Assembly: GCF_001929375.1 (NCBI RefSeq)
Contig: NZ_MSGO01000005.1
Span: forward strand, 124,001 to 188,000
Direction: 5' to 3'
DNA length: 64,000 nt
From: Actinomyces oris
GTDB taxonomy: Bacteria; Actinomycetota; Actinomycetes; Actinomycetales; Actinomycetaceae
This document shows, in pieces, positions 17,033 to 26,117 of this stretch. The stretch's first letter is position 1. Every line of letters starts with the position of its first letter. A program made the position numbers and the translations under genes. The notes below the pieces were generated by a model that was given only the letters and a program-made list of their open reading frames with translations, ran no database searches and was not told where the DNA came from.

Positions 17033-18406
17033 GTGACAGAGACCGTCTACGACATGGTCATTCTGGGCGCGGGATCAGGGGGATACGCCGCCGCCCTGCG
17101 TGGCGCCCAGCTGGGCCTCAAGGTTGCCCTCATCGAGGCGGACAAGCTGGGGGGCACCTGCCTCCACCGCGGATGCGTGCCCACCAAGGCCCTGCTGCAC
17201 GCCGCCGAGACCGCCGATGCCGTGCGCGAGGCCGCCACGGTGGGCATCAAGGCCGCCTTCGAGGGCGTGGACATGCCTGGCGTTCAGAAGTACAAGAACA
17301 GCATCGTCTCGCGGATGCACAAGGGTCTGGAGGGTCTGGTGTCCTCGCGGGGCATCGATCTGATCCGGGGGTGGGGACGCCTGGTGGCAGCCGACGCCGT
17401 CGAGGTTGACGGCCGTCGCATCACCGGCCGCAACGTGGTCCTCGCCTCCGGCTCCTACTCCAAGACCATCGGACAGGAGATCTCCGGAGGCGTCATCACC
17501 TCCGAGGAGGCCCTGGAGATGGACCATGTCCCCGCTTCGGCAGTGATCCTGGGCGGCGGCGTCATCGGGGTGGAGTTCGCCTCGGCCTGGGCCTCCATGG
17601 GCAGCCAGGTCACCATCATCGAGGGGCTGCCCCACCTGGTGCCCAACGAGGACGAGGCGATCTCCAAGCAGCTCGAGCGCGCCTTCCGCAAGCGCAAGAT
17701 CACCTTCCGCACCAACACGATGTTCGAGTCGGTCGAGCGCCACGACGGCGGGGTGACCGTGCGCACCCAGGACGGTAAGACCCATGAGGCCGAGGTCCTC
17801 CTCATCGCCGTGGGTCGCGGACCGGCGACCGCCAGCCTCGGCTACGAGGAGGTCGGGGTCTCCATGGACCGCGGCTTCGTCCTGGCCGACGAGTACGGCC
17901 GCACCAACGTCCCCGGCGTGTGGGCCGTGGGTGACATCGTTCCCGGCGTCCAGCTCGCCCATCGCGGCTTCGCCCAGGGAATCGTCGTGGCGGAGAGGAT
18001 CGCGGGCCTGGACCCGGCCCCGGTCGACGACGTCCTGGTCCCCAAGGTCACCTTCTGCGAGCCCGAGATCGCCTCGGTGGGACTGTCGGAGGCCAAGGCC
18101 GCCGAGATCCACGGCAAGGAGAACATCACCTCCGCCGAGTTCAACGTGGCCGGCAACGCCAAGAGCCAGATCCTGGGGACCCAGGGCTTCGTCAAGCTCG
18201 TCTCCCTCAAGGACGGCCCCATCGTGGGCTTCCACGCCATCGGCGCCCGCATGGGCGAGCAGGTCGGAGAGGGCCAGCTCATGGTGTCCTGGGAGGCCGA
18301 CGCCGACGACGTCGCCTCCCTGGTCCACGCCCACCCCACCCAGAACGAGACCCTCGGCGAGGCCGCCATGGCCCTCGCCGGCAAGCCGCTGCACAACCAC
18401 GGCTGA
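17033..18406 (+). CDS. lpdA: Dihydrolipoyl dehydrogenase (E3)
   Basis: 457 residues. FAD-binding GAGSGGYAAALRG at the N-terminus, redox disulfide C43/C48 in GGTCLHRGCVPTK, NAD motif GGGVIGVEFAS, and C-terminal HAHPTQNETLGEA with the catalytic His-Glu pair. It reoxidises dihydrolipoamide on E2 subunits and passes electrons to NAD. The GTG at 17033 follows AAGGAGTGAG; the longer frame from 16829 runs through the pepA terminator and is rejected. It sits 30 bp upstream of the E2 gene, so the two are probably one operon. Confidence 0.95.
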   Translation: MTETVYDMVILGAGSGGYAAALRGAQLGLKVALIEADKLGGTCLHRGCVPTKALLHAAETADAVREAATVGIKAAFEGVDMPGVQKYKNSIVSRMHKGLEGLVSSRGIDLIRGWGRLVAADAVEVDGRRITGRNVVLASGSYSKTIGQEISGGVITSEEALEMDHVPASAVILGGGVIGVEFASAWASMGSQVTIIEGLPHLVPNEDEAISKQLERAFRKRKITFRTNTMFESVERHDGGVTVRTQDGKTHEAEVLLIAVGRGPATASLGYEEVGVSMDRGFVLADEYGRTNVPGVWAVGDIVPGVQLAHRGFAQGIVVAERIAGLDPAPVDDVLVPKVTFCEPEIASVGLSEAKAAEIHGKENITSAEFNVAGNAKSQILGTQGFVKLVSLKDGPIVGFHAIGARMGEQVGEGQLMVSWEADADDVASLVHAHPTQNETLGEAAMALAGKPLHNHG

Positions 18407-18436
18407 TTCAGCTAGACGAGAGTAAGGAAGACAGCA

Positions 18437-19756
18437 ATGTCAGAGTCCGTGAAGATGCCCGCCCTGGGTGAGTCCGTCACTGAGGGGACGGTCTCCTCCT
18501 GGCTCAAGGCCGTGGGAGACACCGTCGAGGCCGACGAGCCCCTGCTGGAGGTCGCCACCGACAAGGTCGACACCGAGGTCCCCTCCCCCGCATCCGGCGT
18601 CCTGCTGGAGATCCTCGTCCCCGAGGACGAGACCGTCGAGGTCGGCACCGTCCTGGCCATCATCGGCGACCCCTCTCAGGCGGGCTCCGCCCCGACCCCG
18701 GCCGCCCCCGCACCGCAGGCCGTCCCCGAGCCCCCGGCTCCCGCCCCGGCCCCGGCCGTTGAGGCTCCGGCACCCGCCGCCCCGGCGCCGGTGAGCTCTG
18801 GAGCCTCGGGCTCCTACGTCACGCCGATCGTGCGCAAGCTCGCCAAGGACAAAGGTGTGGACCTGTCCACCGTCACCGGTACGGGCGTGGGCGGACGTAT
18901 CCGTAAGCAGGACGTGGAGGCCGCCGCCAAGGCCGCCGAGGAGGCCCGCACTGCTGCGGCCGCCCCAGCTCCGGCTGCTGAGGCGCCGGCGACCGCCGCG
19001 GCCAAGTCGGCCTCGGCCAAGCCCGAGGTGGACACCACCCTGCGCGGCCGCACGGAGAAGATGAGCCGACTGCGTCAGGTCATCGCCGATCGCATGATCG
19101 ACTCCCTGCAGACCTCCGCCCAGCTGACCACCGTTGTCGAGGTGGACGTGACTCGCGTGGCCGCGCTGCGGGCCCGCGCGAAGAACGACTTCCTGGCCAA
19201 GAACGGTACCAAGCTGACCTTCCTGCCCTTCTTCGTCCAGGCGGCCACGGAGGCCCTCAAGGCCCACCCGAAGATCAACGCCTCCATCGAGGGCAAGAAC
19301 GTCACCTACCACGACGTCGAGCACGTCGGCATCGCGGTGGACACTCCGCGCGGCCTGCTCGTGCCGGTGGTCAAGAACGCCGGGGACCTCAACATCCCCG
19401 GGCTGGCCAAGCGCATCAACGACCTGGCCGCCCGTACCCGGGACAACAAGGTCAACCCCGACGAGCTCAGCGGCTCGACCTTCACGATCACCAACACCGG
19501 CAGCGGCGGTGCCCTGTTCGACACCCCGATCATCAACCAGCCGGAGGTCGCGATCCTGGGCCTGGGCGCCATTCAGCGCCAGCCCCGCGTCATCAAGGAC
19601 GCCGACGGCGGCGAGGTCATCGCCATCCGCTCGGTGTGCTACCTGGCCCTGTCCTACGACCACCGACTGGTGGACGGCGCGGACGCGGCCCGCTACCTCA
19701 TGACGGTCAAGAAGCGCCTCGAGGAGGGCGACTTCGGCGGCGAGCTGGGTCTGTGA
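18437..19756 (+). CDS. sucB: 2-oxoacid dehydrogenase E2 (dihydrolipoamide acyltransferase)
   Basis: 439 residues: one lipoyl domain (1-77, lipoylated K43 in ATDKVDTE), an Ala/Pro linker, an E3-binding domain (about 127-165), a second Ala-rich linker, and the catalytic domain ending in [15 protein letters not shown] (His and Asp of the active site). It transfers acyl groups to CoA. Whether it serves 2-oxoglutarate or pyruvate dehydrogenase cannot be told from the sequence, so the symbol is provisional. Ribosome site AAGGAAG. LipB and LipA, which make its cofactor, lie about 6.4 kb downstream. Confidence 0.9.
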   Translation: MSESVKMPALGESVTEGTVSSWLKAVGDTVEADEPLLEVATDKVDTEVPSPASGVLLEILVPEDETVEVGTVLAIIGDPSQAGSAPTPAAPAPQAVPEPPAPAPAPAVEAPAPAAPAPVSSGASGSYVTPIVRKLAKDKGVDLSTVTGTGVGGRIRKQDVEAAAKAAEEARTAAAAPAPAAEAPATAAAKSASAKPEVDTTLRGRTEKMSRLRQVIADRMIDSLQTSAQLTTVVEVDVTRVAALRARAKNDFLAKNGTKLTFLPFFVQAATEALKAHPKINASIEGKNVTYHDVEHVGIAVDTPRGLLVPVVKNAGDLNIPGLAKRINDLAARTRDNKVNPDELSGSTFTITNTGSGGALFDTPIINQPEVAILGLGAIQRQPRVIKDADGGEVIAIRSVCYLALSYDHRLVDGADAARYLMTVKKRLEEGDFGGELGL

Positions 19757-19783
19757 GCCTGCGCTCGGCCCGCTAGGCCGTCA

Positions 19784-19818
19784 ACGGGGCCCCGCACCAT
19801 CACGGTGCGGGGCCCCGT
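19784..19818. terminator. Perfect 15-bp terminator hairpin
   Basis: ACGGGGCCCCGCACC (19784-19798) and GGTGCGGGGCCCCGT (19804-19818) form a perfect stem with a 5-base loop, followed by TCGTCTT. It separates the convergent E2 and Clp-N genes and probably serves both. Confidence 0.85.
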
Positions 19819-19891
19819 TCGTCTTACCCGCCTCTCGGCTCCCGTGCTCGGTCACGGGGCAACTACCCCAGTACGTTCCTTGGTCCTCGGC

Positions 19892-20866
19892 TCACGAGTC
19901 CTCCGCCGCAGCCCGTGCGATACCGGCGAGCGTGTTGTCCAGCCCCAGACGAGTTCCTCGCCAGAAGAACGGGTACAGCAGCGCTCCCAGCCGCCCCCAT
20001 GTGCGATGCGCCAGGACCAGGCGGACACGAGTGCCACCTGGCGCCTCGATCAGGTGCAGATCCTTCACGAAGGCCACCTCACCGTCGCGACGCCCTGAGA
20101 CGACGGTGCACGACCAGGTAACCCTCGTGTCCACGGACGTCTCCAGCCGCCATCTCAGGAAGGCGGTTCGACGGCTTCCCTCCACCCTCTGCACGGCGCC
20201 GTCGGCAAGAACCTCGGTCAGCTGCTGTCGGGGCAGGGCCCACCACGTGAGCCGGTCCGGGTCCTTAAGCAGAGCGACCAGCTGAGCCACCGGCGCTGAG
20301 ATGAAGCGTTCCTGGCTCAGTTCCCGGTCCAGGCCATACCCACGGTAGTCGTCAGTCATTCGGTATCGTCCCCGGGTCGATTCCTTGTCGGCCACTATCT
20401 CACTGAGCTCAGTGCGCAGGTGGTCGACATCGACACCGCAGTGGGCAAGAAGCCTGACAACCGGGGACTGGAGCGAGGCGGCGGATGAAGAGATGAGGGC
20501 TTGCAGAGCCTGAGCGCTGGTGTTGAACGAAGCCCCCTTGTTGTCGATGAACTCGGCGGCAGCGTCCGAAAGAGGAATCTCCCCTCCTGCCTTCGCGGTC
20601 AGCTCTTCGGCTGAGATCGGCACAGGCCTGAGGGCGTCAGAAAGGATGATGCCGACACGCGCGAGATCCGTATCAGCCATTTCCTCGATGGCAGCGCGTG
20701 CTCGCGTGAGTGTCACGCCCTGAGCCGCCAAGACGGCCGCAGCCGTCCCGCCTTGGGCAAGGAGGCCAAGGAGCATGTGCTCCGGCTCGATCTCCCGTTG
20801 ATGCAGGCGCGCGGCTTCCGCGTGCATGGCGCTGAGCCAAGTCAGGTAGTGGGCAACGGTGGGCAT
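19892..20866 (-). CDS. Clp N-domain / SRPBCC fusion protein
   Basis: 324 residues. The N-terminus holds two Clp repeat-like helical units (EIEPEHMLLGLLAQ, and IPLSDAAAEFIDNKG through LLAHCGVDVDHLRTEL), the substrate/adaptor-binding module of ClpA/ClpC, with no ATPase domain. The C-terminal half (about 180-324) resembles an SRPBCC/polyketide-cyclase fold (SQERFISAPVAQLVALLKDPDRLTWWALPRQ). Function unknown. The ATG at 20866 has AGGAGG at an 8-base spacing; an ATG at 20872 overlaps the HTH stop as ATGA. It is co-transcribed with that HTH gene. Confidence 0.8.
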   Translation of the reverse strand: MPTVAHYLTWLSAMHAEAARLHQREIEPEHMLLGLLAQGGTAAAVLAAQGVTLTRARAAIEEMADTDLARVGIILSDALRPVPISAEELTAKAGGEIPLSDAAAEFIDNKGASFNTSAQALQALISSSAASLQSPVVRLLAHCGVDVDHLRTELSEIVADKESTRGRYRMTDDYRGYGLDRELSQERFISAPVAQLVALLKDPDRLTWWALPRQQLTEVLADGAVQRVEGSRRTAFLRWRLETSVDTRVTWSCTVVSGRRDGEVAFVKDLHLIEAPGGTRVRLVLAHRTWGRLGALLYPFFWRGTRLGLDNTLAGIARAAAEDS

Positions 20867-20868
20867 CG

Positions 20869-21111
20869 TCATCTCCTCCTGGTCGGGGCCAGACCGGGCT
20901 GAACTCGCTTGGCGTACTTCTTGTGGACCGCCTGACGAGAGACTCCAAGACAGGAGGCGATCTCGCTCCATCCCATCTCCGAGCGCAGAGCCGCCTCGAC
21001 CTGCGCAAGCTCAAGAGTGTCCGTCAGTCGCCGCAGAGCCGCCACGGCTCGTAGCCCGTCCTCGGGGCGAGTGGTGTCAGCAGCCTCAGTGGCTGCGGTA
21101 AGCGCATCCAT
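20869..21111 (-). CDS. Small HTH DNA-binding protein
   Basis: 80 residues with a helix-turn-helix at about 43-70 (MGWSEIASCLGVSRQAVHKK) and a basic tail. The stop overlaps a possible start of the Clp-N gene, so the two are translationally coupled. A leaderless promoter lies directly upstream and contains a perfect inverted repeat, which suggests autoregulation (inference). In other actinobacteria a similar HTH protein often accompanies a Clp-N protein. Confidence 0.85.
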   Translation of the reverse strand: MDALTAATEAADTTRPEDGLRAVAALRRLTDTLELAQVEAALRSEMGWSEIASCLGVSRQAVHKKYAKRVQPGLAPTRRR

Positions 21112-21149
21112 ACAAGCAACATAGGTTGACAGAATTACTTTGTCAACCT
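21112..21149 (-). promoter_or_regulatory. Consensus leaderless promoter with embedded palindromic operator
   Basis: On the minus strand TTGACA (21146-21141), a 17-base spacer, TATGTT (21123-21118), 6 bases, then the ATG at 21111. AGGTTGACA (21123-21131, plus strand) and TGTCAACCT (21141-21149) form a perfect 9-bp inverted repeat with a 9-base spacer spanning the -35 to the edge of the -10. A bound repressor would block the polymerase. Confidence 0.8.
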
Positions 21150-21245
21150 TTGTTGCTATTCACCTTCGACAACGACATTCAGTCAGGAGACCGAACACCT
21201 TTCCGCTTCCGTCACACACCTGCCGCCATGCCGATTCCCGCCCCC

Positions 21246-21866
21246 TCAGCCCCTGCCAACCTCGGGCACCCCAGCAAGGCCGACGACGCCGCGAGCGAAG
21301 TCGATGCGATCCTCAGTGGAGCTGAACTCGCCCACCAAGGGGCCGTCGAGCAGCAGGGAGGCCAGGCCGTGCACGCTGGACCAGATCAGGACCTCCGCCT
21401 CGAGCTGAGCGCCATCGCCCATGACGGCCTTCGCCAGACGGGCCAGCTCATGGCGCGCACGCTCTCCAGCCTCCACCACCTCCGGGAAGCGCTCGGGATC
21501 GCAGACGTCGGGTCGGAACATCACTCGAAAGACCCCGGGGTGGCGTAGCGCGAACTCGACATAGGCGTTTCCCGAGGCCATCAGGACCTCACGCAGATCC
21601 ACACCCCCAAGCCCCTCGTGCGCCACAGCGAGCCTGTCCGCGAGCTCATCGAAGCCCTCACGCACCAAGGCCGCCAGGATGGCCTCACGATTGGCGAAGT
21701 AGTGGTAGGGCGCCTGGTGCGTGCAGCCGGCGCGACGCGCGACCTCCCGCATGCTCAGGGCACTGGGGCCGGCCTCATCGAGGAGCTGCCTGCTGGTTCG
21801 CAGCAGCTCGGAGCGCAGGTCCCGGCCGTCGCGGCGCCCTGAGGCGCCTGTCGTTTCAGAGGTCAT
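21246..21866 (-). CDS. TetR-family regulator
   Basis: 206 residues. The TetR DNA-binding domain is at about 14-62 (ALSMREVARRAGCTHQAPYHYFANREAIL), followed by a WHG-type ligand domain (HPGVFRVMFRPDVCDP). It is divergent from the large flavoenzyme gene, and two GACA-N-TGTC half-palindromes occupy the shared 87-bp region. It very likely represses that gene and itself. No Shine-Dalgarno; TAGACT lies 6 bases before the ATG, so the message is probably leaderless. The ligand is unknown. Confidence 0.9.
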   Translation of the reverse strand: MTSETTGASGRRDGRDLRSELLRTSRQLLDEAGPSALSMREVARRAGCTHQAPYHYFANREAILAALVREGFDELADRLAVAHEGLGGVDLREVLMASGNAYVEFALRHPGVFRVMFRPDVCDPERFPEVVEAGERARHELARLAKAVMGDGAQLEAEVLIWSSVHGLASLLLDGPLVGEFSSTEDRIDFARGVVGLAGVPEVGRG

Positions 21867-21872
21867 GGAAGG

Positions 21873-21947
21873 AGTCTAGAACCGAGTTGCTAGACAGTGT
21901 CCAATTGACTGCTATGCTGACTTGACACTGTCTAGTCATTGGAGGGG
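21873..21947. promoter_or_regulatory. Divergent promoters with paired TetR operators
   Basis: CTAGACAGTGTC (21890-21901) and GACACTGTCTAG (21924-21935) are perfect inverted copies. Each holds a GACA-N-TGTC core, with centres 31 bp apart (about three helical turns). Rightward: TAGACA (21891) and TATGCT (21913-21918) spaced 16 bases, then GGAGGGG at 21941-21947 before the ATG at 21954. Leftward: TAGACT (21878-21873) 6 bases before the tetR ATG. The operators cover the rightward -35 and start site. Confidence 0.8.
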
Positions 21948-21953
21948 TAAGGG

Positions 21954-24221
21954 ATGTCCTACGACGTCATCGTGATCGGTTCGGGTATTGGAGGACTGAC
22001 GACTGCCGGCCTGCTGGCACGCGCAGCCGGCAAGCGAGTTCTGGTCCTGGAGCGGCATACGGAACCGGGCGGACTGACTCACACCTTCCGACGTGACGGC
22101 GCATCCTGGGACGTGGGGGTGCACTACATCGGTCAGCTCGGTCCCGGAAGCCGGGGCCGCGCCTACTTCGACTACCTCTCCGGCGGCGAGCTGGAGTGGA
22201 ACCGCATGCCCGACTCCTACGACAGATTCGTCTACCCGGGCGTGGACCTACGCGTCAGCAGCGATCCGCTTCGGTACGAGCGTGATCTGATTGCCGCATT
22301 CCCCCAGGAGGCCAGAGCCATTCACCGTTACTTCCAGGATGTTCGCCGGGTGACACGGTGGGTGACGCTGGGCTTCGTCCAGGGGATGGTCCCCCGACCT
22401 GCGGCCTCGCTGCTCAGGGCCGCCCAGCGCCTGGGAGGCCGAAGAGCCACTCAGACGACGAAGGCGTATCTGGATGCCCACTTCCGCTCCCCCAGGCTCA
22501 AGGCCGTCCTGGCCAGTCAGTGGGGGGACTACGGCCTGCCGCCGTCCCGATCGGCCTTTGCCGTGCACGCGCTGATCGTCTCCCACTACCTCGAGGGCGC
22601 CTGGTTCCCCCGCGGTGGCAGTGCTCGGATCGCCCGCACCTTCGAGAAGGGCATCGAGCAGGCCGGGGGCGCTGTCCGCGTCGCTCAGGAGGTCACCGAG
22701 ATCCTCACCGGGAACGGGAAGGCGGTCGGGGTCCGAGTCATGGACCACCGCGGCGCTCGGGTACGCGAACGCGTCTACCGCGCCCCGGTCATCGTGTCCG
22801 CCATCGGCGCCTCCAACACCTTCAACCGTCTGTTGCCCACATTCGGCGAGATCGGGCGACGCACCTGGCCCGCACGCCGCTCGCTGGAGCACCTGGGTAC
22901 GGGCACGTCCGCGGTCACCGTATTCCTGCGCTTGCGTGATGACCCGCGCAGCATCGGCATCGATGGTGGAAACATCTGGGTGAACCGGGACCTCGATCAC
23001 GAGGGCGCACAACGGTACAGCGATTCGCTGCTCGAGGGGCGCCCTCACGACGTCTTCGTCTCCTTCCCCTCCCTGAAGTCCGGCGAGTCCCCGCATACCG
23101 CCGAGCTCATCTCCTTCTGTGACGCGCGAGCCTTCCGGCAGTGGGCCGAGCAGCCCCGAGAAAACCGCGGCCCCGAGTACTTCGCTCTCAAGGAGCGCAT
23201 CGCCCAAGGCATGCTGGAGCTGGCTGAGAGCGCGGCTCCGGGGCTGACCGAGCTCGTGGACTACGTGGAGACCTCCACTCCTTTGACCTACGAGCACTAC
23301 ACCGCTCATCCCGCCGGGGCCTTCTACGGACCTCCGGCCACTCCGCTGAGGTTCCGGTCCCGCCCTCTGGGGCCGCGCACAGCCGTCCCCGGCCTGTTCC
23401 TCTCCGGCCAGGATGCCGGGAGCACCGGCATCATGGGAGCCATGATGGGCGGAGTCGCAGCCGCGTGCCAGGTCCTTGGGCCCCGCGGGTATCCCACCAT
23501 CGCCTCCGCCCTGCCAGAGAGGCCCGAGGCTCCTGAGTCTCGAGCAGTGCACCCACTGCCCGAGGGCAAGCACCTCGCCACCCTGGTCTCCAAACGGCGG
23601 CTGACTCCCAGCGTGTGGGAGGCGGAGCTGCAGCTGGACGGTGGGATCGGCTCGTGGGCGCCAGGGCAGTTCGCCCGTCTGCACGTGGGCGATGACGCAT
23701 GGCGTGACTACTCGATCGCGGGGCTGGAGGCCGATCGTCTTCGTCTGCTCATCTCCACCCGGACAGGCGGCCGAGGATCCCAGTTCATTGAGAACGCGGA
23801 CACGGGCGCGCAGACAGTGGTGGAGCTGCCCCTGGGCGGTTTCGGGCTCGCCGACTCGGGCAGGAGCCGCCTGTTCATCGCTACCGGCACGGGGATCGCA
23901 CCCATGCTGGCCATGTTCGCTCAGGCTCCCGGCCTGGAGCACGACACCCTGCTCTTCGGGTGCCGTCACCAGGAGGAGGACCTGACCACCAGGATCAGCT
24001 CTCCGTTGCCGGGGACCGTCGTGCGCTGCCTGAGCCGCCAGGAGGCTCCGGACACGTTCCACGGACGAGTCACCCAGGCCCTCACCGCGCTCGCTCACGA
24101 CCTCCAGCTCGATCCCGAGTGCACGGACGTCTACCTGTGCGGTTCGGCGGCGATGGTGGCAGACACACGAGACGTGCTCGAGCACGAGGGCTACACCTCG
24201 GTCCTGACCGAGCCCTACTGA
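21954..24221 (+). CDS. Retinol saturase/carotenoid isomerase-like flavoprotein fused to an FNR-type reductase
   Basis: 755 residues with two enzymes in one chain. Residues 1 to about 510 are a phytoene-desaturase-superfamily FAD protein: Rossmann motif VIVIGSGIGGLTTAGLLARA, GGLTHTF, and VGVHYIG as in RetSat/CrtISO. After a linker, residues about 535-755 are a ferredoxin-NADP reductase-like module: WRDYSI (the RxYS flavin motif), ATGTGIAPM (pyridine nucleotide) and YLCGSAAMV. The second module could feed electrons from NAD(P)H to the first flavin (inference). Controlled by the divergent TetR. The substrate is unknown. Confidence 0.85.
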   Translation: MSYDVIVIGSGIGGLTTAGLLARAAGKRVLVLERHTEPGGLTHTFRRDGASWDVGVHYIGQLGPGSRGRAYFDYLSGGELEWNRMPDSYDRFVYPGVDLRVSSDPLRYERDLIAAFPQEARAIHRYFQDVRRVTRWVTLGFVQGMVPRPAASLLRAAQRLGGRRATQTTKAYLDAHFRSPRLKAVLASQWGDYGLPPSRSAFAVHALIVSHYLEGAWFPRGGSARIARTFEKGIEQAGGAVRVAQEVTEILTGNGKAVGVRVMDHRGARVRERVYRAPVIVSAIGASNTFNRLLPTFGEIGRRTWPARRSLEHLGTGTSAVTVFLRLRDDPRSIGIDGGNIWVNRDLDHEGAQRYSDSLLEGRPHDVFVSFPSLKSGESPHTAELISFCDARAFRQWAEQPRENRGPEYFALKERIAQGMLELAESAAPGLTELVDYVETSTPLTYEHYTAHPAGAFYGPPATPLRFRSRPLGPRTAVPGLFLSGQDAGSTGIMGAMMGGVAAACQVLGPRGYPTIASALPERPEAPESRAVHPLPEGKHLATLVSKRRLTPSVWEAELQLDGGIGSWAPGQFARLHVGDDAWRDYSIAGLEADRLRLLISTRTGGRGSQFIENADTGAQTVVELPLGGFGLADSGRSRLFIATGTGIAPMLAMFAQAPGLEHDTLLFGCRHQEEDLTTRISSPLPGTVVRCLSRQEAPDTFHGRVTQALTALAHDLQLDPECTDVYLCGSAAMVADTRDVLEHEGYTSVLTEPY

Positions 24222-24284
24222 GCCCCACGAGGTCCGTATCCGCCCCGACCATTGACCGTGCCTGGCGGGTGGTGCACCTCCAGG

Positions 24285-26030
24285 TCACTCCACGGCTCGA
24301 ATATCGGCCACACGCCACGGCTCCGGGACGACAATGAGCACGACCCGGCGGGGCTGGAGGGCCGGAACAGTCCGAGTCCCCGCAGGTCCCGAACGCGTTG
24401 AGGCGCTTTGAGACAGCGTCACCTGCAGCGCTCTCGCGCCGGGCCACTGAGTCGCTGCGTCGTCAGGCAGCGCCACCTCAGTGACCTGGCTGACGGAGGT
24501 GTGCAGCTCCCTAACGCCTTCACCGGAGTCGAGCAGCTCGGTGAGAACCTGAGTGTCGGCCTGCGCCGCGGGCGACCCCGGTACCGTCGTGGCCGCCAGA
24601 GCGGTGGCATCGCCGGCCATGAGGGCCCGGTCTCGAGCCGCGGACAGTCCGACGACGACACTGGCCATGTCGGCACCCCCGCTCCTGCCAGGACCCGGCG
24701 CCGACGTCGTTGCGGCGGGGCTCCCGGTGGCGGCGGGAGACGGGCTGCCCGCAGGAAGGGCGCCGGCGCGGGCGGACGCCGACGGCCTCGCTGGGCCTGA
24801 CGGGCTCGCGGCTGCACCGAGCGCCCACGCGGGCCTGTGCGCCACCAGGGCTTTGGCCGGACCCCAAGCAGCCAGGCAGATGGCCACCAGCGCCACCGCC
24901 ACGAGCACCCAGGTGCGGGTGCGTCTGCGCCCCGCCCCTGCCCTTCTCCCCCAGCGTATGGCCGCGGGCACCGGTCCGGTGCGGGCGGCGCCGCCGCGTT
25001 CCTCTCGGAGCTCGCTCTTCGCCCTCGGCCGGGCCCCGGCCCTCACTCTGGGCCTGAGCCTGGAGCCGACCGTGCGAGTCGGGGTGCGAGCCGCTGCCCG
25101 CAGGGAGCCGGCAGCCAGGCGGGCGCCGTCGGGCAGCTCGATGGGTGAGGCCTGCCCCAGCTGAGGCGCTCGGGCCGCAAGGTCCCGGGCGGTGGGACGG
25201 TCGGCGGGCTCCTCGGCCAGCGCGTCAGTCATGATTCCCGCCAGGCGCCGGCAGGCGGCGCCGCCCTGTCCCGCGCACTCGGTCAGCAGGCGGGCCAGGG
25301 CGTAGACGTCACCGGCTGCGGACGCCGGAGCACCGGCGAGGCGTTCCGGCGCCGCATACTCCTGCGTCCCCGTCTCCATGACGGAGCCCAGCAGGTCGAC
25401 GAGGACCGGATGCCCATCAGTGGTCACCAGGACGTTGCCTGCCGATACGTCCCCGTGGGTCGCTCCGTGCTCGTGCAGGTAGGCCAGTGCCGAGCCCAGG
25501 ACGTCCAGGAGCATGGCCAACCAGGAGACGTTCAGCCGTCCGCGCGCCCCCAGGACCACGTCGAGCCCAGCCCCTTCGACGAGGTCCATGATGACGCCCG
25601 CCCGGTGCTCGGGCAGCGAGACCACCTCCCGCACGGTCACCAGACCGGGATGGCGCAGGACGCGCAGATCGGCCAAGCGCCGCAGGACTAAGGCTCCGGC
25701 ACGCCCGCGGGGCAGGTCGACGACCCGGATGACCACATGACGCCCCTGCGCGTCGAGCCCGCGGCGAGGAGCACCGGGGGCGGTGGAGCGCCCCATGACC
25801 TCACCAATGGTGTAACCCTGCTGCGACAGGGTGCTGAGAGCCGAGTCGGGAATGCTCGGCTCCGCGTCGGAGGGCGGCAGCGAGGCTGCGCGGGGGGAGC
25901 CGGTGCGGCGAGGCCGGGGCCGATGTCGAGGCACGGGACGGCGCCGGGGCCGGGCACGGTTGGAGGCACCCTCTCCAGGGCGGTCGGCGGGGCGGGGGCA
26001 CGTCGTCGGGCTCATGCACTCCATGGTCAT
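24285..26030 (-). CDS. Membrane-anchored kinase-like protein, probable pseudokinase
   Basis: About 581 residues. A Pro/Arg-rich N-terminus precedes a kinase fold (about 75-300) with LAYLHEHGATHGDVSAGNVLV in place of HRDLKPEN and VLVDLLGS in place of DFG. The Asp and Asn are kept, but the Gly-rich loop is absent and the usual VAIK lysine is Arg in VVIRVVD. One transmembrane helix follows (TWVLVAVALVAICLAAWGP), then an Ala/Ser/Pro-rich linker and an extracytoplasmic NTF2-like domain. Starts at 26030, 26024 or 26015 are possible. Divergent from lipB. It is likely a signalling scaffold rather than an active kinase (inference). Confidence 0.78.
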   Translation of the reverse strand: MTMECMSPTTCPRPADRPGEGASNRARPRRRPVPRHRPRPRRTGSPRAASLPPSDAEPSIPDSALSTLSQQGYTIGEVMGRSTAPGAPRRGLDAQGRHVVIRVVDLPRGRAGALVLRRLADLRVLRHPGLVTVREVVSLPEHRAGVIMDLVEGAGLDVVLGARGRLNVSWLAMLLDVLGSALAYLHEHGATHGDVSAGNVLVTTDGHPVLVDLLGSVMETGTQEYAAPERLAGAPASAAGDVYALARLLTECAGQGGAACRRLAGIMTDALAEEPADRPTARDLAARAPQLGQASPIELPDGARLAAGSLRAAARTPTRTVGSRLRPRVRAGARPRAKSELREERGGAARTGPVPAAIRWGRRAGAGRRRTRTWVLVAVALVAICLAAWGPAKALVAHRPAWALGAAASPSGPARPSASARAGALPAGSPSPAATGSPAATTSAPGPGRSGGADMASVVVGLSAARDRALMAGDATALAATTVPGSPAAQADTQVLTELLDSGEGVRELHTSVSQVTEVALPDDAATQWPGARALQVTLSQSASTRSGPAGTRTVPALQPRRVVLIVVPEPWRVADIRAVE

Positions 26031-26105
26031 CACGGCGCTCGCCGATGACCAGCCCTTTCGACCGGCCTGTGGATAACTCGGGCTCCGTTGCCGGTTGTGG
26101 TCACG

Positions 26106-26117
26106 TAGACTGCGCCC
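26106..26117 (+). promoter_or_regulatory. -10 box for leaderless lipB
   Basis: TAGACT (26106-26111) lies 6 bases before the GTG at 26118, and no ribosome site is present. Confidence 0.5.
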
